A stretch of DNA of 64,000 bases, from contig NZ_CP116899.1 of assembly GCF_030997045.1 (NCBI RefSeq), positions 806,001 through 870,000 of the forward strand, read 5' to 3'. The notes beneath the pieces were generated by a model. The model was given only the letters and a program-made list of their open reading frames with translations. It did not search any database and was not told the DNA's origin. Below, in pieces: positions 44,069 to 51,916 of the stretch. Positions within the stretch are counted from its first letter, which is position 1; the number at the start of each line of letters is the position of its first letter. This DNA comes from Microbulbifer sp. TB1203 (GTDB taxonomy: Bacteria; Pseudomonadota; Gammaproteobacteria; Pseudomonadales; Cellvibrionaceae). A program made the position numbers and the translations under genes.

Positions 44069-45157
44069 GTGGCTGAACAGGATCGCACCCTGGAATTGCA
44101 GGCCGCGCTGGAACAGGCGCTGGCCGGGGACACGCCCGTCGCAATCCGCGGCGGCGGCAGCCGTGCCCATTTCAACCTGGCACTGGGGGACAACCCGCTC
44201 AGCACGGCCGCGCACCGCGGCGTGATCGACTACCAGCCGGACGAACTGATGTTGCGCGTGCGTGCGGGCACGCCCATCGCCGAACTGGAAGCGCTGCTCG
44301 CCGCCGAGGGGCAGCGCTTTGCCGCAGATGTTCCGCAACCCGCCGAGCACAGCACCATAGGCGGTGCCATCGCCTGCGGCTGGGACGGCCCGGCGCGCCC
44401 CGCCGGTATGTCCCTGCGCGACACTGTGCTCGGCTGCCGCATGTTGAACGGCCGCGGCCAGTTGGTCAGTTTTGGAGGCCAGGTGATGAAGAATGTCGCC
44501 GGCTATGATCTTTCAAGACTGCAGGTGGGCGCTCTCGGCACCCTGGGTGTATTGCTCGATGTATCCCTGCGCCTGCTGCCGCAACCGGAGTGCACGGAGA
44601 ACCGCAGCTTTACTGTAAGTGCCGGGCAATTGCCAGACTGGTGGGAAAAACTGCGCGCGCTGCGCCCGCTGCTGCGCGCCAGCTGCTTTGTGGGTGCGAG
44701 CGGCTTGGGGGACGCCGGCGGCTTGATGGAGGGAAAGCTGCACCTGCGCCTCAGCGGGCGCAAGACGGCGCTGAAAGCGGCGCTGCAAAAGCTGGGCGGT
44801 GAGCCGAGCGCCTTCGACTGGCGCGCGTTGCGCAACCTGCGCCACGAATTCTTTAGCGCCCCGCAACTCGCCTGTGTTGTCCTGCCGCATTTCGCAGAGT
44901 TGGATATTCCCCTTGAAGAGACCCTGATCGACTGGGAGGGTGCGCGTATCTGGGTGCGCAACGGCGATGGTGTGGCCCTGCAGCGTGCGGCGGCGGAGCG
45001 GGGCGGGTTTGTGCGTGTACTGCGCGGCCCCGCGCTTCCGGTAGCCAGCGGCGCTGGCGACTGGCCGCGGCGGATCAAAAATGCTTTCGATCCCCGGGGG
45101 CTGTTTAACCGCGAACTCTTTAATACGTATTTCGGTGGAGGGCAGGCATGCAGGTAA
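44069..45157 (+). CDS. glcE: Glycolate oxidase subunit GlcE
   Basis: A 362-residue FAD-binding subunit related to GlcD but lacking the full C-terminal catalytic cap. FAD-loop elements are VAIRGGGSRAHF (Gly-rich), HSTIGGAIACGWDGPARP, and GQVMKNVAGYDLSRLQVGALGTLGVL, which is a GlcE hallmark. It starts at GTG 44069, 51 bp after glcD, and overlaps glcF by 10 bp. It is needed with GlcD and GlcF for the membrane-linked glycolate oxidase complex. Confidence 0.93.
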   Translation: MAEQDRTLELQAALEQALAGDTPVAIRGGGSRAHFNLALGDNPLSTAAHRGVIDYQPDELMLRVRAGTPIAELEALLAAEGQRFAADVPQPAEHSTIGGAIACGWDGPARPAGMSLRDTVLGCRMLNGRGQLVSFGGQVMKNVAGYDLSRLQVGALGTLGVLLDVSLRLLPQPECTENRSFTVSAGQLPDWWEKLRALRPLLRASCFVGASGLGDAGGLMEGKLHLRLSGRKTALKAALQKLGGEPSAFDWRALRNLRHEFFSAPQLACVVLPHFAELDIPLEETLIDWEGARIWVRNGDGVALQRAAAERGGFVRVLRGPALPVASGAGDWPRRIKNAFDPRGLFNRELFNTYFGGGQACR

Positions 45158-46395
45158 AACTGCTCGATGGACTGCTGGAAGAGAGCGATGCGCAGCGCGC
45201 CGAGCAGGTGCTGAACGCCTGTGTGCACTGCGGCTTCTGCACCGCCACCTGTCCTACCTATCTGCTCGCCGGCAACGAACTGGACAGCCCCCGCGGGCGT
45301 ATCTACCTGATCAAGGAAATGCTGGAAACCGGTAGCGCCGGAGAGCTGACCCGCACCCACCTGGACCGCTGCGTGACCTGCCGCAGCTGTGAGACCACCT
45401 GTCCTTCCGGGGTGGAATACCACAAGCTGGTGGCCATAGGCCGGACCACCAGTGAGCGTCTGGCACCGCGCAACGTTTTCCAGCGCGGCCTGCGCGTCGC
45501 GCTGCGCAAGCTGATGTTGTCGCCGCGGTTGTTTGGCGGCCTGCTCGCCGCGGGGCGTCTCGCGTCACCGCTACTGCCGGCTTCCCTGCGCCGGGTTTAT
45601 TTCCCGTCACGCAAGCGCGCCCGGCCGCTGCCGGGCAAACCGGTGGAAGCCCGGACGGCGGCGGTGATTCTACTGCCCGGCTGCGTGCAGCCGTCGCTGC
45701 GCCCGGAAATTGACACTGCTTTTGCGCGCATTCTGGATTTCTTCGGTGTGCCCTTATTGCAACCGGCCGCCGCCGGCTGTTGTGGGGCGGTCAGTCAGCA
45801 CACCAGTGCTGAGGAGGAAGCGCGGGAGCTGGCGCGGCGGAATGTCGACTGCTGGTGGAAGCTGGCGCAGGGCCGCGAGGTGCGCGCCATAGTTTCCACT
45901 GCGACAGGTTGCGGCGCCCAGTTGCATGACTACCCGTTGTTGCTGGCCGATGACCCGCACTACGCGGCGCGCGCGCAGGCGCTGAATCAGCTGATGCGCG
46001 ATCCGGTGGAGCTGCTGGAGGAATTGCTGCAAGAGAAATCTCTGCGCTTGCCCGCCGATGCCCTGAACGGTCGTTTTGCTTTCCACTGCCCCTGCACCCT
46101 GCAACACGGCCTGGGTTTGAACGGCCGGGTGGAGCGACTGCTGGCGGGATTTGGTCTGGATCTACCGCAGATCAATGACGCGCATTTGTGCTGCGGTTCC
46201 GCCGGCACCTATTCGATATTGCAGCGGAAATTCTCGCAGGCGCTGCGTCGCAGGAAGTTGGCCAATCTGCAGGCGAGCGAGCCGCAGACCATTCTCACCG
46301 CGAATATCGGCTGTCTGCTGCATTTGCAGGGAGGTACGGAGACGCCGGTGCGGCACTGGTTGGAACTGCTGGCGGAGGCACTGCCAAACGATTAG
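45148..46395 (+). CDS. glcF: Glycolate oxidase iron-sulfur subunit GlcF
   Basis: A 415-residue protein that passes electrons from GlcDE to quinone. Two [4Fe-4S] motifs appear: CVHCGFCTATCPTYL (about 27-41) and CVTCRSCETTCPSG (about 77-90). Two CCG domains follow, with ending motifs AAGCCGAVSQH and NDAHLCCGSAGTYS. The ATG lies inside the glcE reading frame (10-bp overlap), indicating coupling. There are no other genes in the operon; REP elements follow the stop. Confidence 0.94.
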   Translation: MQVKLLDGLLEESDAQRAEQVLNACVHCGFCTATCPTYLLAGNELDSPRGRIYLIKEMLETGSAGELTRTHLDRCVTCRSCETTCPSGVEYHKLVAIGRTTSERLAPRNVFQRGLRVALRKLMLSPRLFGGLLAAGRLASPLLPASLRRVYFPSRKRARPLPGKPVEARTAAVILLPGCVQPSLRPEIDTAFARILDFFGVPLLQPAAAGCCGAVSQHTSAEEEARELARRNVDCWWKLAQGREVRAIVSTATGCGAQLHDYPLLLADDPHYAARAQALNQLMRDPVELLEELLQEKSLRLPADALNGRFAFHCPCTLQHGLGLNGRVERLLAGFGLDLPQINDAHLCCGSAGTYSILQRKFSQALRRRKLANLQASEPQTILTANIGCLLHLQGGTETPVRHWLELLAEALPND

Positions 46396-46421
46396 TACAG
46401 CGCTATAAGTTGGCGTTGCAC

Positions 46422-46551
46422 CTGTAGGAGCGGCGACCGCCAGGGATGGCGGAAATGCAGATTTTGCAGGGAGCAAAAATCTGTCCATGGCCGCGATCGA
46501 GGTTCGGGAAAGACGGATAATCCGATCGCGGCCATGGGCCGCTCCTACAGG
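46422..46551. repeat. REP-like inverted pair
   Basis: CTGTAGGAGCGGCGACCGCC at the left and GATCGCGGCCATGGGCCGCTCCTACAG at the right, in opposite orientation, with CATGGCCGCGATCG between. This fills the space between the convergent glcF and murQ. Confidence 0.8.
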
Positions 46552-46594
46552 GTGGTGCTGTTCGATTACGTCGTGATCGTGAAGTGAAGGGGAT

Positions 46595-47536
46595 TTATTT
46601 CGTCTTTCCCTGTTTGCTGTTCTCCACCCGCTGCAGCGCCAGGCGCAGAAACCCGTCCGCCTCTTTTAGTGCGCGTTCCGCGGCTTCCCTGTCCAGGCCG
46701 CTCAGAATCATCATGATCGCCAGTTTGGCATTGTGGCCGCACTGGCTGAGTACCCGGTCCGCTTCCTCGAACGACACGCCGGTGGCCTCCATCACAATGC
46801 GCCGGGTGCGGCCGACCAGCTTGGCGTTGGTGGCCTTGACGTCCACCATCAGGTTGAAAAAACTCTTGCCCAGGCGAATCATACTGGCGGTGGTCAGCAT
46901 ATTCAGTACCAGTTTTTGCGCAGTGCCGGATTTCATGCGGGTGGAGCCGGTGAGGACTTCCGGGCCTACGTCGGGCAGTATGGCGATATCCGCCTCATCG
47001 GCAATGGCGGCGGTGGGGTTGCAGGATAGCGCTACCGTGGTGCATCCGAGTTCGCGCGCGTAGCGCAGGCCGCCGATCACATAGGGGGTGCGGCCACTGG
47101 CGGCGATGCCCACCACCAGGTCGCGGGCATTCAGGTTGATATCCTGCAGGTCCCGGCGGCCCAGTTCCGGGTCGTCCTCGGCTCCCTCCTGGGCGCGCAG
47201 GAAGGCGGCCTCGCCGCCGGCGATCAATCCCACCACCATATCTTCGCCGACGCCATAGGTGGGCGGGCACTCCACCGCGTCCAGAATGCCCAGGCGACCG
47301 CTGGTGCCGGCGCCCATATAGACCAGCCGGCCGCCCGCTTTGAATGCTTCGACAATCGCGTCCACCGCCGCGCCGATTTGCGGCAGCACTTGGCCCACCG
47401 CTTGCGGCACCTCCCGGTCGGCCCGATTGATCTTTTGCAGGACTTCCAGTGTCGGCAGCAGGTCTATGTCCAGAGTGTCGGGGTTGCGCGCTTCGCTGGT
47501 GAGGCCGCCGAGTTCGCGGATCAGTTCGGGGTCCAC
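46595..47536 (-). CDS. murQ: N-acetylmuramic acid 6-phosphate etherase
   Basis: A 313-residue SIS-domain lyase that cleaves the lactyl ether of MurNAc-6-phosphate to give GlcNAc-6-phosphate and D-lactate in cell-wall recycling. It shows [23 protein letters not shown], where the Glu of AVECPP is the catalytic base position, the [15 protein letters not shown] loop, and [17 protein letters not shown]. It starts at GTG 47534-47536 with AAGGGGGAT upstream. Neither anmK nor a PTS gene is adjacent. A MupP-type phosphatase acting on the same substrate lies about 1.9 kb away. Confidence 0.94.
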   Translation of the reverse strand: MDPELIRELGGLTSEARNPDTLDIDLLPTLEVLQKINRADREVPQAVGQVLPQIGAAVDAIVEAFKAGGRLVYMGAGTSGRLGILDAVECPPTYGVGEDMVVGLIAGGEAAFLRAQEGAEDDPELGRRDLQDINLNARDLVVGIAASGRTPYVIGGLRYARELGCTTVALSCNPTAAIADEADIAILPDVGPEVLTGSTRMKSGTAQKLVLNMLTTASMIRLGKSFFNLMVDVKATNAKLVGRTRRIVMEATGVSFEEADRVLSQCGHNAKLAIMMILSGLDREAAERALKEADGFLRLALQRVENSKQGKTK

Positions 47537-47732
47537 GGATTTATCCCCCTTGTCGTGGATATCCAGCTTTCAGAATAGGGCCCCCCGGGCGCGGTTACCA
47601 GTGGCGGCGAAGTTCAGCGGCACCGATCGGTTCTGCCGTCTGTGGTCATCCGGGAAAAAACCTGATCGATAAATATTTCCCGGATGGGCACAGGCGGCCG
47701 GACCTTACATTGTGCCCGGTGAAAAGGCTGCG

Positions 47733-48491
47733 CTATTTGGCCTGGGCGTTGAACTGCTTGCCGCTGACGCCGAGGCTGTCATCTCCCATCAGGTACAGGT
47801 AGGTGGGCATTATCTCTTCCGGTGTGGCCACCGTCTGTGGATTTTCCGCCGGGTAGGCGGCGGCGCGCATATTGGTGCGGGTGGCGCCGGGGTTGATGCT
47901 GTTGACGCGGATGCTGGAGACACCGTCCAGTTCGTCCGCCAGCACCTGCATCAGGCCTTCGGTGGCGAATTTGGATACCGAGTAGGCGCCCCAGTAGGCG
48001 CGGCCTTTGAGGCCGACGCCGGAGCTGGTAAAGATGATGGAGCCCGCTTTGGATTTCTCCAGCAGCGGCAGCAGGGTTTTGCTGAGGCCAAAGGCGGCGT
48101 TGACGTTGACCTGCATTACCTGTTGCCAGGTGGCGAAGTTGTAGCTGGCGATGGGGGTGCGCTGGCCGAGCAGGCCGGCGTTGTGCAGCAGGCCGTCCAG
48201 GCGGCCGAATTCCTGGTCCACCGCCTCGGCGAAGTGCTCGAAATTTTCGATGCTCGCCTCGTTCAGGTCCATGGGAAAGATCGCTGGCTGCGGGCCGCCG
48301 GCGGCCTCGATTTCGTCGTAAACCGCTTCCAGTTTAGGGGTGGTGCGCCCGAGCAGGATCACCGTGGCGCCATGGGCGGCGAAAGTCTTTGCCGCCGCTT
48401 TGCCGATTCCGTCGCCGGCGCCGGTGACCAGGATGATTTTGTCCTTGAGCAGGTCTTTGGGGGCTCGATAGTCGCGGATAACTTCAGACAT
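47733..48491 (-). CDS. yciK: YciK-family short-chain oxidoreductase
   Basis: A 252-residue SDR. The NAD(P) loop is VTGAGDGIGKAAAKTF (about 23-38), the catalytic Ser lies in IIFTSSGVGLKG, and YxxxK is YSVSK. The ATG at 48489-48491 was chosen over an upstream start that falls in repeat DNA. It follows ubiG and the HAD phosphatase in the same direction, as in Pseudomonas, with a repeat between it and the phosphatase. The substrate is unknown. This family's position downstream of ubiG is strongly conserved. Confidence 0.9.
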   Translation of the reverse strand: MSEVIRDYRAPKDLLKDKIILVTGAGDGIGKAAAKTFAAHGATVILLGRTTPKLEAVYDEIEAAGGPQPAIFPMDLNEASIENFEHFAEAVDQEFGRLDGLLHNAGLLGQRTPIASYNFATWQQVMQVNVNAAFGLSKTLLPLLEKSKAGSIIFTSSGVGLKGRAYWGAYSVSKFATEGLMQVLADELDGVSSIRVNSINPGATRTNMRAAAYPAENPQTVATPEEIMPTYLYLMGDDSLGVSGKQFNAQAK

Positions 48492-48523
48492 GCAAATTCC
48501 AGATTGTGCGATATACGGTGGTC

Positions 48524-48656
48524 TGATCGCGGCCAACGGCCGCTCCTACAAGGACAGCGCCCTGTAGGAGCGGGCCATGCCCGCGATCGACCCCTCGGCT
48601 GGCAGCAAGCTCGATCGCGGCCATGGGCGGATGGCCGCCCCGCCGCTCCTACAAGG
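48524..48656. repeat. Cluster of REP-like elements
   Basis: Motifs GATCGCGGCCAACGGCCGCTCCTACA, then CTGTAGGAGCGGGCCATGCCCGCGATCG, then CGATCGCGGCCATGGGCGG...CCGCTCCTACA in alternating orientation. They separate yciK from the HAD phosphatase. The last part, with GAGTCTCGAGTCCCGAGTCCCG after it, runs into the phosphatase's C-terminus. Confidence 0.8.
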
Positions 48657-49359
48657 CAGGGCTTCCGAGCCCCGAGTCTCGAGTCCCGAGTCCCGTTTTT
48701 TCAATGTAGTGCTGCTGCAGCAGCGGCCAGATTTCTTCCGCGGAATCCACCAGGTGATCGGCGTTCCAGCCGGCCGGATCGTCGCCGTCATCGATATAGC
48801 CGTAGTTACAGGCGATGGTGGGCATGCCGGCGGCGCGGCCGGCGTCGATGTCCCGCGGATGGTCGCCCACGTAGATGGCCTCTTCGGGGTGGCAACCGAT
48901 CTGTGCGCAGGCGAGCAGCATGGGCTCCGGGTGCGGCTTGCGGTTGACCACGTGTTCGGGGCAGATGACCGCGCCCACCGCGGGCAGGTGCGGGAATGCG
49001 CGCAGCAGCGGCGCCGTGTAGACGAGCGGTTTATTGGTGACTATGCCCCAGGCGATATCGGCTGCGGCCAGTTGACCGAGCAGGGGCTCTATGCCGGGGA
49101 AGGGCTGGGTTTTCACCGCGAGATGGCCCAGATAGAGGTCGAGGAATCGCTTGCGCAGGGATTCGAACTGGGCGTCGCCCTCCTGTATGCCAAAGCCCAG
49201 TTCGACCATGGCGCGGGCGCCGTTGGAGACCACGGCGCGAATGGCGGCGTCCGGCAGCGGCGGCAACTGCTCCTGCTGGCGCAGCTGGTTCAGGACGTGG
49301 ATAAAGTCCGGCGCGGTATCGAAGAGGGTGCCATCCAAATCAAACAGTACTGCTTTCAT
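48649..49359 (-). CDS. HAD phosphatase, MupP/Gph family
   Basis: A 236-residue haloacid-dehalogenase phosphatase. The nucleophile motif is VLFDLDGTLFDTA (D9, D11), then a helical cap, the Thr of IVTNKP, the Lys in NRKPHPEP and the acidic YVGDHPRDIDAG. Its position between ubiG and yciK matches P. aeruginosa MupP, which dephosphorylates MurNAc-6-phosphate, although such genes are often labelled gph (phosphoglycolate phosphatase). The last 17 or so residues (EKTGLGTRDSGLGSPAL) come from repeat DNA and are not family sequence. The ATG at 49357-49359 begins the fold. Confidence 0.87.
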   Translation of the reverse strand: MKAVLFDLDGTLFDTAPDFIHVLNQLRQQEQLPPLPDAAIRAVVSNGARAMVELGFGIQEGDAQFESLRKRFLDLYLGHLAVKTQPFPGIEPLLGQLAAADIAWGIVTNKPLVYTAPLLRAFPHLPAVGAVICPEHVVNRKPHPEPMLLACAQIGCHPEEAIYVGDHPRDIDAGRAAGMPTIACNYGYIDDGDDPAGWNADHLVDSAEEIWPLLQQHYIEKTGLGTRDSGLGSPAL

Positions 49360-49390
49360 AATCTGTGTAAATCGTACTTCTGGGCTGCGT

Positions 49391-50092
49391 TCAGGCAGGT
49401 TTGACCGCGTGCAGCAGGTAATTGACGTCCACATCGCGGGGATTCAGCTTGTAGTTGCGCGTCAGTGGATTGTAGGTCATGCCGGTGATGTCGCGGATTT
49501 CCAGTCCTGCGTCACGGAGCCAGGCGCCCATTTCCGACGGGCGGATAAACCTGGCGTACTCGTGAGTGCCCTTGGGCAGCATTTTCAGTACATATTCCGC
49601 GCCCACCACCGCGAACAGCCAGCCTTTGGCGGTGCGGTTGATGGTGGAGAAGAACAGGTGGCCGCCGGGTTTGACCAGGTCGGCGCAGGCGCGGATTACC
49701 GAGGCCGGGTCGGGTACGTGCTCGAGCATTTCCAGGCAGGTCACGATATCGAAGCTCTCGGGCTGCCCGGCCGCCAGTTCTTCCGCGGGGATGCGCAGGT
49801 ATTCCACCTGTGTGCCGCTCTCCAGGGCGTGCAGCTTGGCTACCTGGAGGGGCGCTTCGCCCATATCGATGCCGGTCACCCGGGCGCCGCGCTGGGCCAT
49901 GGCCTCGGCCAGGATGCCGCCACCGCAACCCACATCCAGCAGCTTTTGGCCGGCCACCGGCGCGCGCTGGTCGATATAGTTGGCACGCAGAGGGTTGATC
50001 TCGTGCAGCGGCTTGAACTCGCCCTCGCGATCCCACCAGCGGCTGGCGAGTTGCTCGAATTTGGCGATTTCCGCGGGGTCGACGTTGGTCAT
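49391..50092 (-). CDS. ubiG: Ubiquinone biosynthesis O-methyltransferase
   Basis: A 233-residue SAM methyltransferase that carries out both O-methylations in ubiquinone synthesis. Motif I is [16 protein letters not shown] (about 50-65), with [48 protein letters not shown] and the UbiG-typical [11 protein letters not shown] near the end. The ATG at 50090-50092 gives the usual [30 protein letters not shown]. It lies upstream of the HAD phosphatase and downstream of the deaminase. Confidence 0.95.
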   Translation of the reverse strand: MTNVDPAEIAKFEQLASRWWDREGEFKPLHEINPLRANYIDQRAPVAGQKLLDVGCGGGILAEAMAQRGARVTGIDMGEAPLQVAKLHALESGTQVEYLRIPAEELAAGQPESFDIVTCLEMLEHVPDPASVIRACADLVKPGGHLFFSTINRTAKGWLFAVVGAEYVLKMLPKGTHEYARFIRPSEMGAWLRDAGLEIRDITGMTYNPLTRNYKLNPRDVDVNYLLHAVKPA

Positions 50093-50182
50093 GGATTTTC
50101 CGTTACTTCGTTCGGCCTTTTGGTGCTCGGATGACAGTCCCGGGCGGCTGCGCTTTCGCATCTGGCTTGTGCCGGGTCCTCT

Positions 50183-51496
50183 TCAAGCAAGGCCCGCAAT
50201 TCTATCACGCCACTCCCGAGCCCGCTGGACCAGCTCCACTTCGTTGAGGGTCTGCAACTGGCGGCCCTTCAGCAGCCGTCGGCCCGCCACCCAGACATCC
50301 GTGACCCGTTGTCCACAGTTGGTATAGATCAACTGTGACACCGGGTCGTGCAGGGGCTGCTGCTCCAGGGCGCTGAGGTCCACCGCCGCCAGGTCCGCGC
50401 TCTTGCCCACTTCCAGGCTGCCGGCGGTGTCCTCGATACCCAGGGCGCGCGCGCCATTGATGGTGGCCATGGCCAGGGCCCGATGGGCGGGCAGGGCGGA
50501 GGCGTCGCCACTTGTCGCCTTGGCCAACAGGGCGGCGGTGCCGGCTTCGGAGAACAGATCCAGGCCGTTGTTGCTGGCGGCGCCGTCGGTGCCCAGGGCC
50601 ACATTCACCCCGGCGGCGAGCAGCCGGTCTACCGGGCAGAAGCCGGAGGCGAGCTTGAGGTTGGATTTGGGGCAGTGGGCCACGTGGGCGCCGCTCTCCC
50701 GCAAAAGCTCGATGTCCCGCTCGTTCACTGCGGTCATATGTACGCACAGGGTCTGGGGCCCGAGCAGGCCCAGGCGCTGCAGCCGCTCGGTGGGGCGCTC
50801 GCCGGTTTCCGCCAGTGCGCGCTCCACTTCGCCGGCGGTTTCGTGCAGGTGCATCTGTACCGGCACCTGCAGTTCCGCGGCGTAGATGGCGATCTTCTCC
50901 AGGGTGGCGTCGCCCACGGTGTAGGGGGCGTGGGGCGCGAAGACCACGCCGATGCGCTCGTGGGCCCGGTAGTCATCGCGCAGGGCCAGGCCCTTTTCCA
51001 ATGCGTCGTCGCCGTTGCGGCTCCAGGGAGTGGGGAAATCGATCACCGGAAAGGCGATCTGCGCACGCATGCCCGCTTCCCGCGCCGCTGCGGCGGTGGC
51101 TTCGGGGAAGAAGTACTGGTCGGAGAAGGTGGTGGTGCCGCTCCTGAGCATTTCCGCCATTGCCAGCCGGCTGCCGTCGGCGGCGAATTCCGGGTCCACC
51201 CATTTCTGTTCGGCGGGCCAGATATGCTGCTCCAGCCACTCCATCAGCGGGCGATCGTCAGCCAGGCCGCGCAGCAGGGTCATGGCGGCGTGGGTGTGGG
51301 TATTGATCAGTCCGGGAATCAGCGCGTGGCGGTCCAGGCGGATCTCTTCTTTAGCCCGGTAGCGCTCAGAGGCCTCCGCCGAGGGCAGAAGGGCGAGAAT
51401 CTTTCCCCCGTCGATTGCAAGCGAACAATTTTCGAACACTTTTTGTTCTGGGATGACGGGAATAACCCAGCGGGCGTGTATCAGTGAGTCGATCAT
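50183..51496 (-). CDS. mtaD: TRZ/ATZ-family amidohydrolase, probable 5'-methylthioadenosine/SAH deaminase
   Basis: A 437-residue amidohydrolase. Metal ligands are visible in LINTHTHAAMTLLRG (strand 1), the His of QMHLHETAGE, the His of HMTAVNERD and the Asp of LGTDGAASNNGLD. WLEQHIWPAE is the MtaD/SsnA/guanine-deaminase-group feature. The ATG at 51494-51496 was chosen; the open frame extends upstream only into repeat DNA. In P. aeruginosa the orthologous gene sits between mtnA and ubiG; here mtnA is missing and repeats take its place. Confidence 0.88.
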   Translation of the reverse strand: MIDSLIHARWVIPVIPEQKVFENCSLAIDGGKILALLPSAEASERYRAKEEIRLDRHALIPGLINTHTHAAMTLLRGLADDRPLMEWLEQHIWPAEQKWVDPEFAADGSRLAMAEMLRSGTTTFSDQYFFPEATAAAAREAGMRAQIAFPVIDFPTPWSRNGDDALEKGLALRDDYRAHERIGVVFAPHAPYTVGDATLEKIAIYAAELQVPVQMHLHETAGEVERALAETGERPTERLQRLGLLGPQTLCVHMTAVNERDIELLRESGAHVAHCPKSNLKLASGFCPVDRLLAAGVNVALGTDGAASNNGLDLFSEAGTAALLAKATSGDASALPAHRALAMATINGARALGIEDTAGSLEVGKSADLAAVDLSALEQQPLHDPVSQLIYTNCGQRVTDVWVAGRRLLKGRQLQTLNEVELVQRAREWRDRIAGLA

Positions 51497-51596
51497 GTGG
51501 ATGTAGGAGTAATGTTTAACGATTGCCGGATGATACCAGTCCATTCTCCAAGACCCGAATGTCCGTGATGAAAGGAATGTTGGAGTTTGAAGCGAA

Positions 51597-51807
51597 GGCG
51601 CTGATGCCGGTGGCCTTTTGCAGGGCGTTGACTCGGGCCATCTTTGGCTCGGAGCGCCGAACCGCTCGCCCTTCGGGCGCCTTCGGCGTCCAAAACGGCA
51701 GTCCTGCCGTTTTGTTACGGCCATGGATGGCAGTGGAGAGCGTACAAGGATGTATTCACAGGGGGGCGCCTAGCCCGTGTCTGGCAAAGGCCATCGGCAG
51801 CAGGGCC
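51597..51807 (-). repeat. Long copy of hairpin repeat family, left of gyrA
   Basis: About 211 bp, read leftward. It shares with the copy at 54638-54832 the ends (GGCCCTGCTGCCGATGGCC... and ...CCACCGGCATCAGC), the ACACGGGCTAGGCGCCCCCC block, the palindrome AAAACGGCAGGACTGCCGTT and the GGCGCCCGAAGGGCGAG block. It fills most of the 420-bp gap 51497-51916. No gene was seen apart from the gyrA promoter. Confidence 0.85.
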
Positions 51808-51849
51808 GCCTGGAAGCCCGCTACAGCGTGCTGCTGAGCCCCGAAACTG

Positions 51850-51858
51850 TGGTAGAAT
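51850..51858 (+). promoter_or_regulatory. Extended -10 promoter candidate for gyrA
   Basis: TGGTAGAAT (TGn plus a TAGAAT -10) lies 59 bp before the gyrA start, with no good -35 at the right distance, as is typical of extended -10 promoters. Confidence 0.5.
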
Positions 51859-51916
51859 CGCCCGCTTATCCGGCCCCGGTACAGGGCCCGCGTTATAAAA
51901 AGGAACGCCGTAGACC

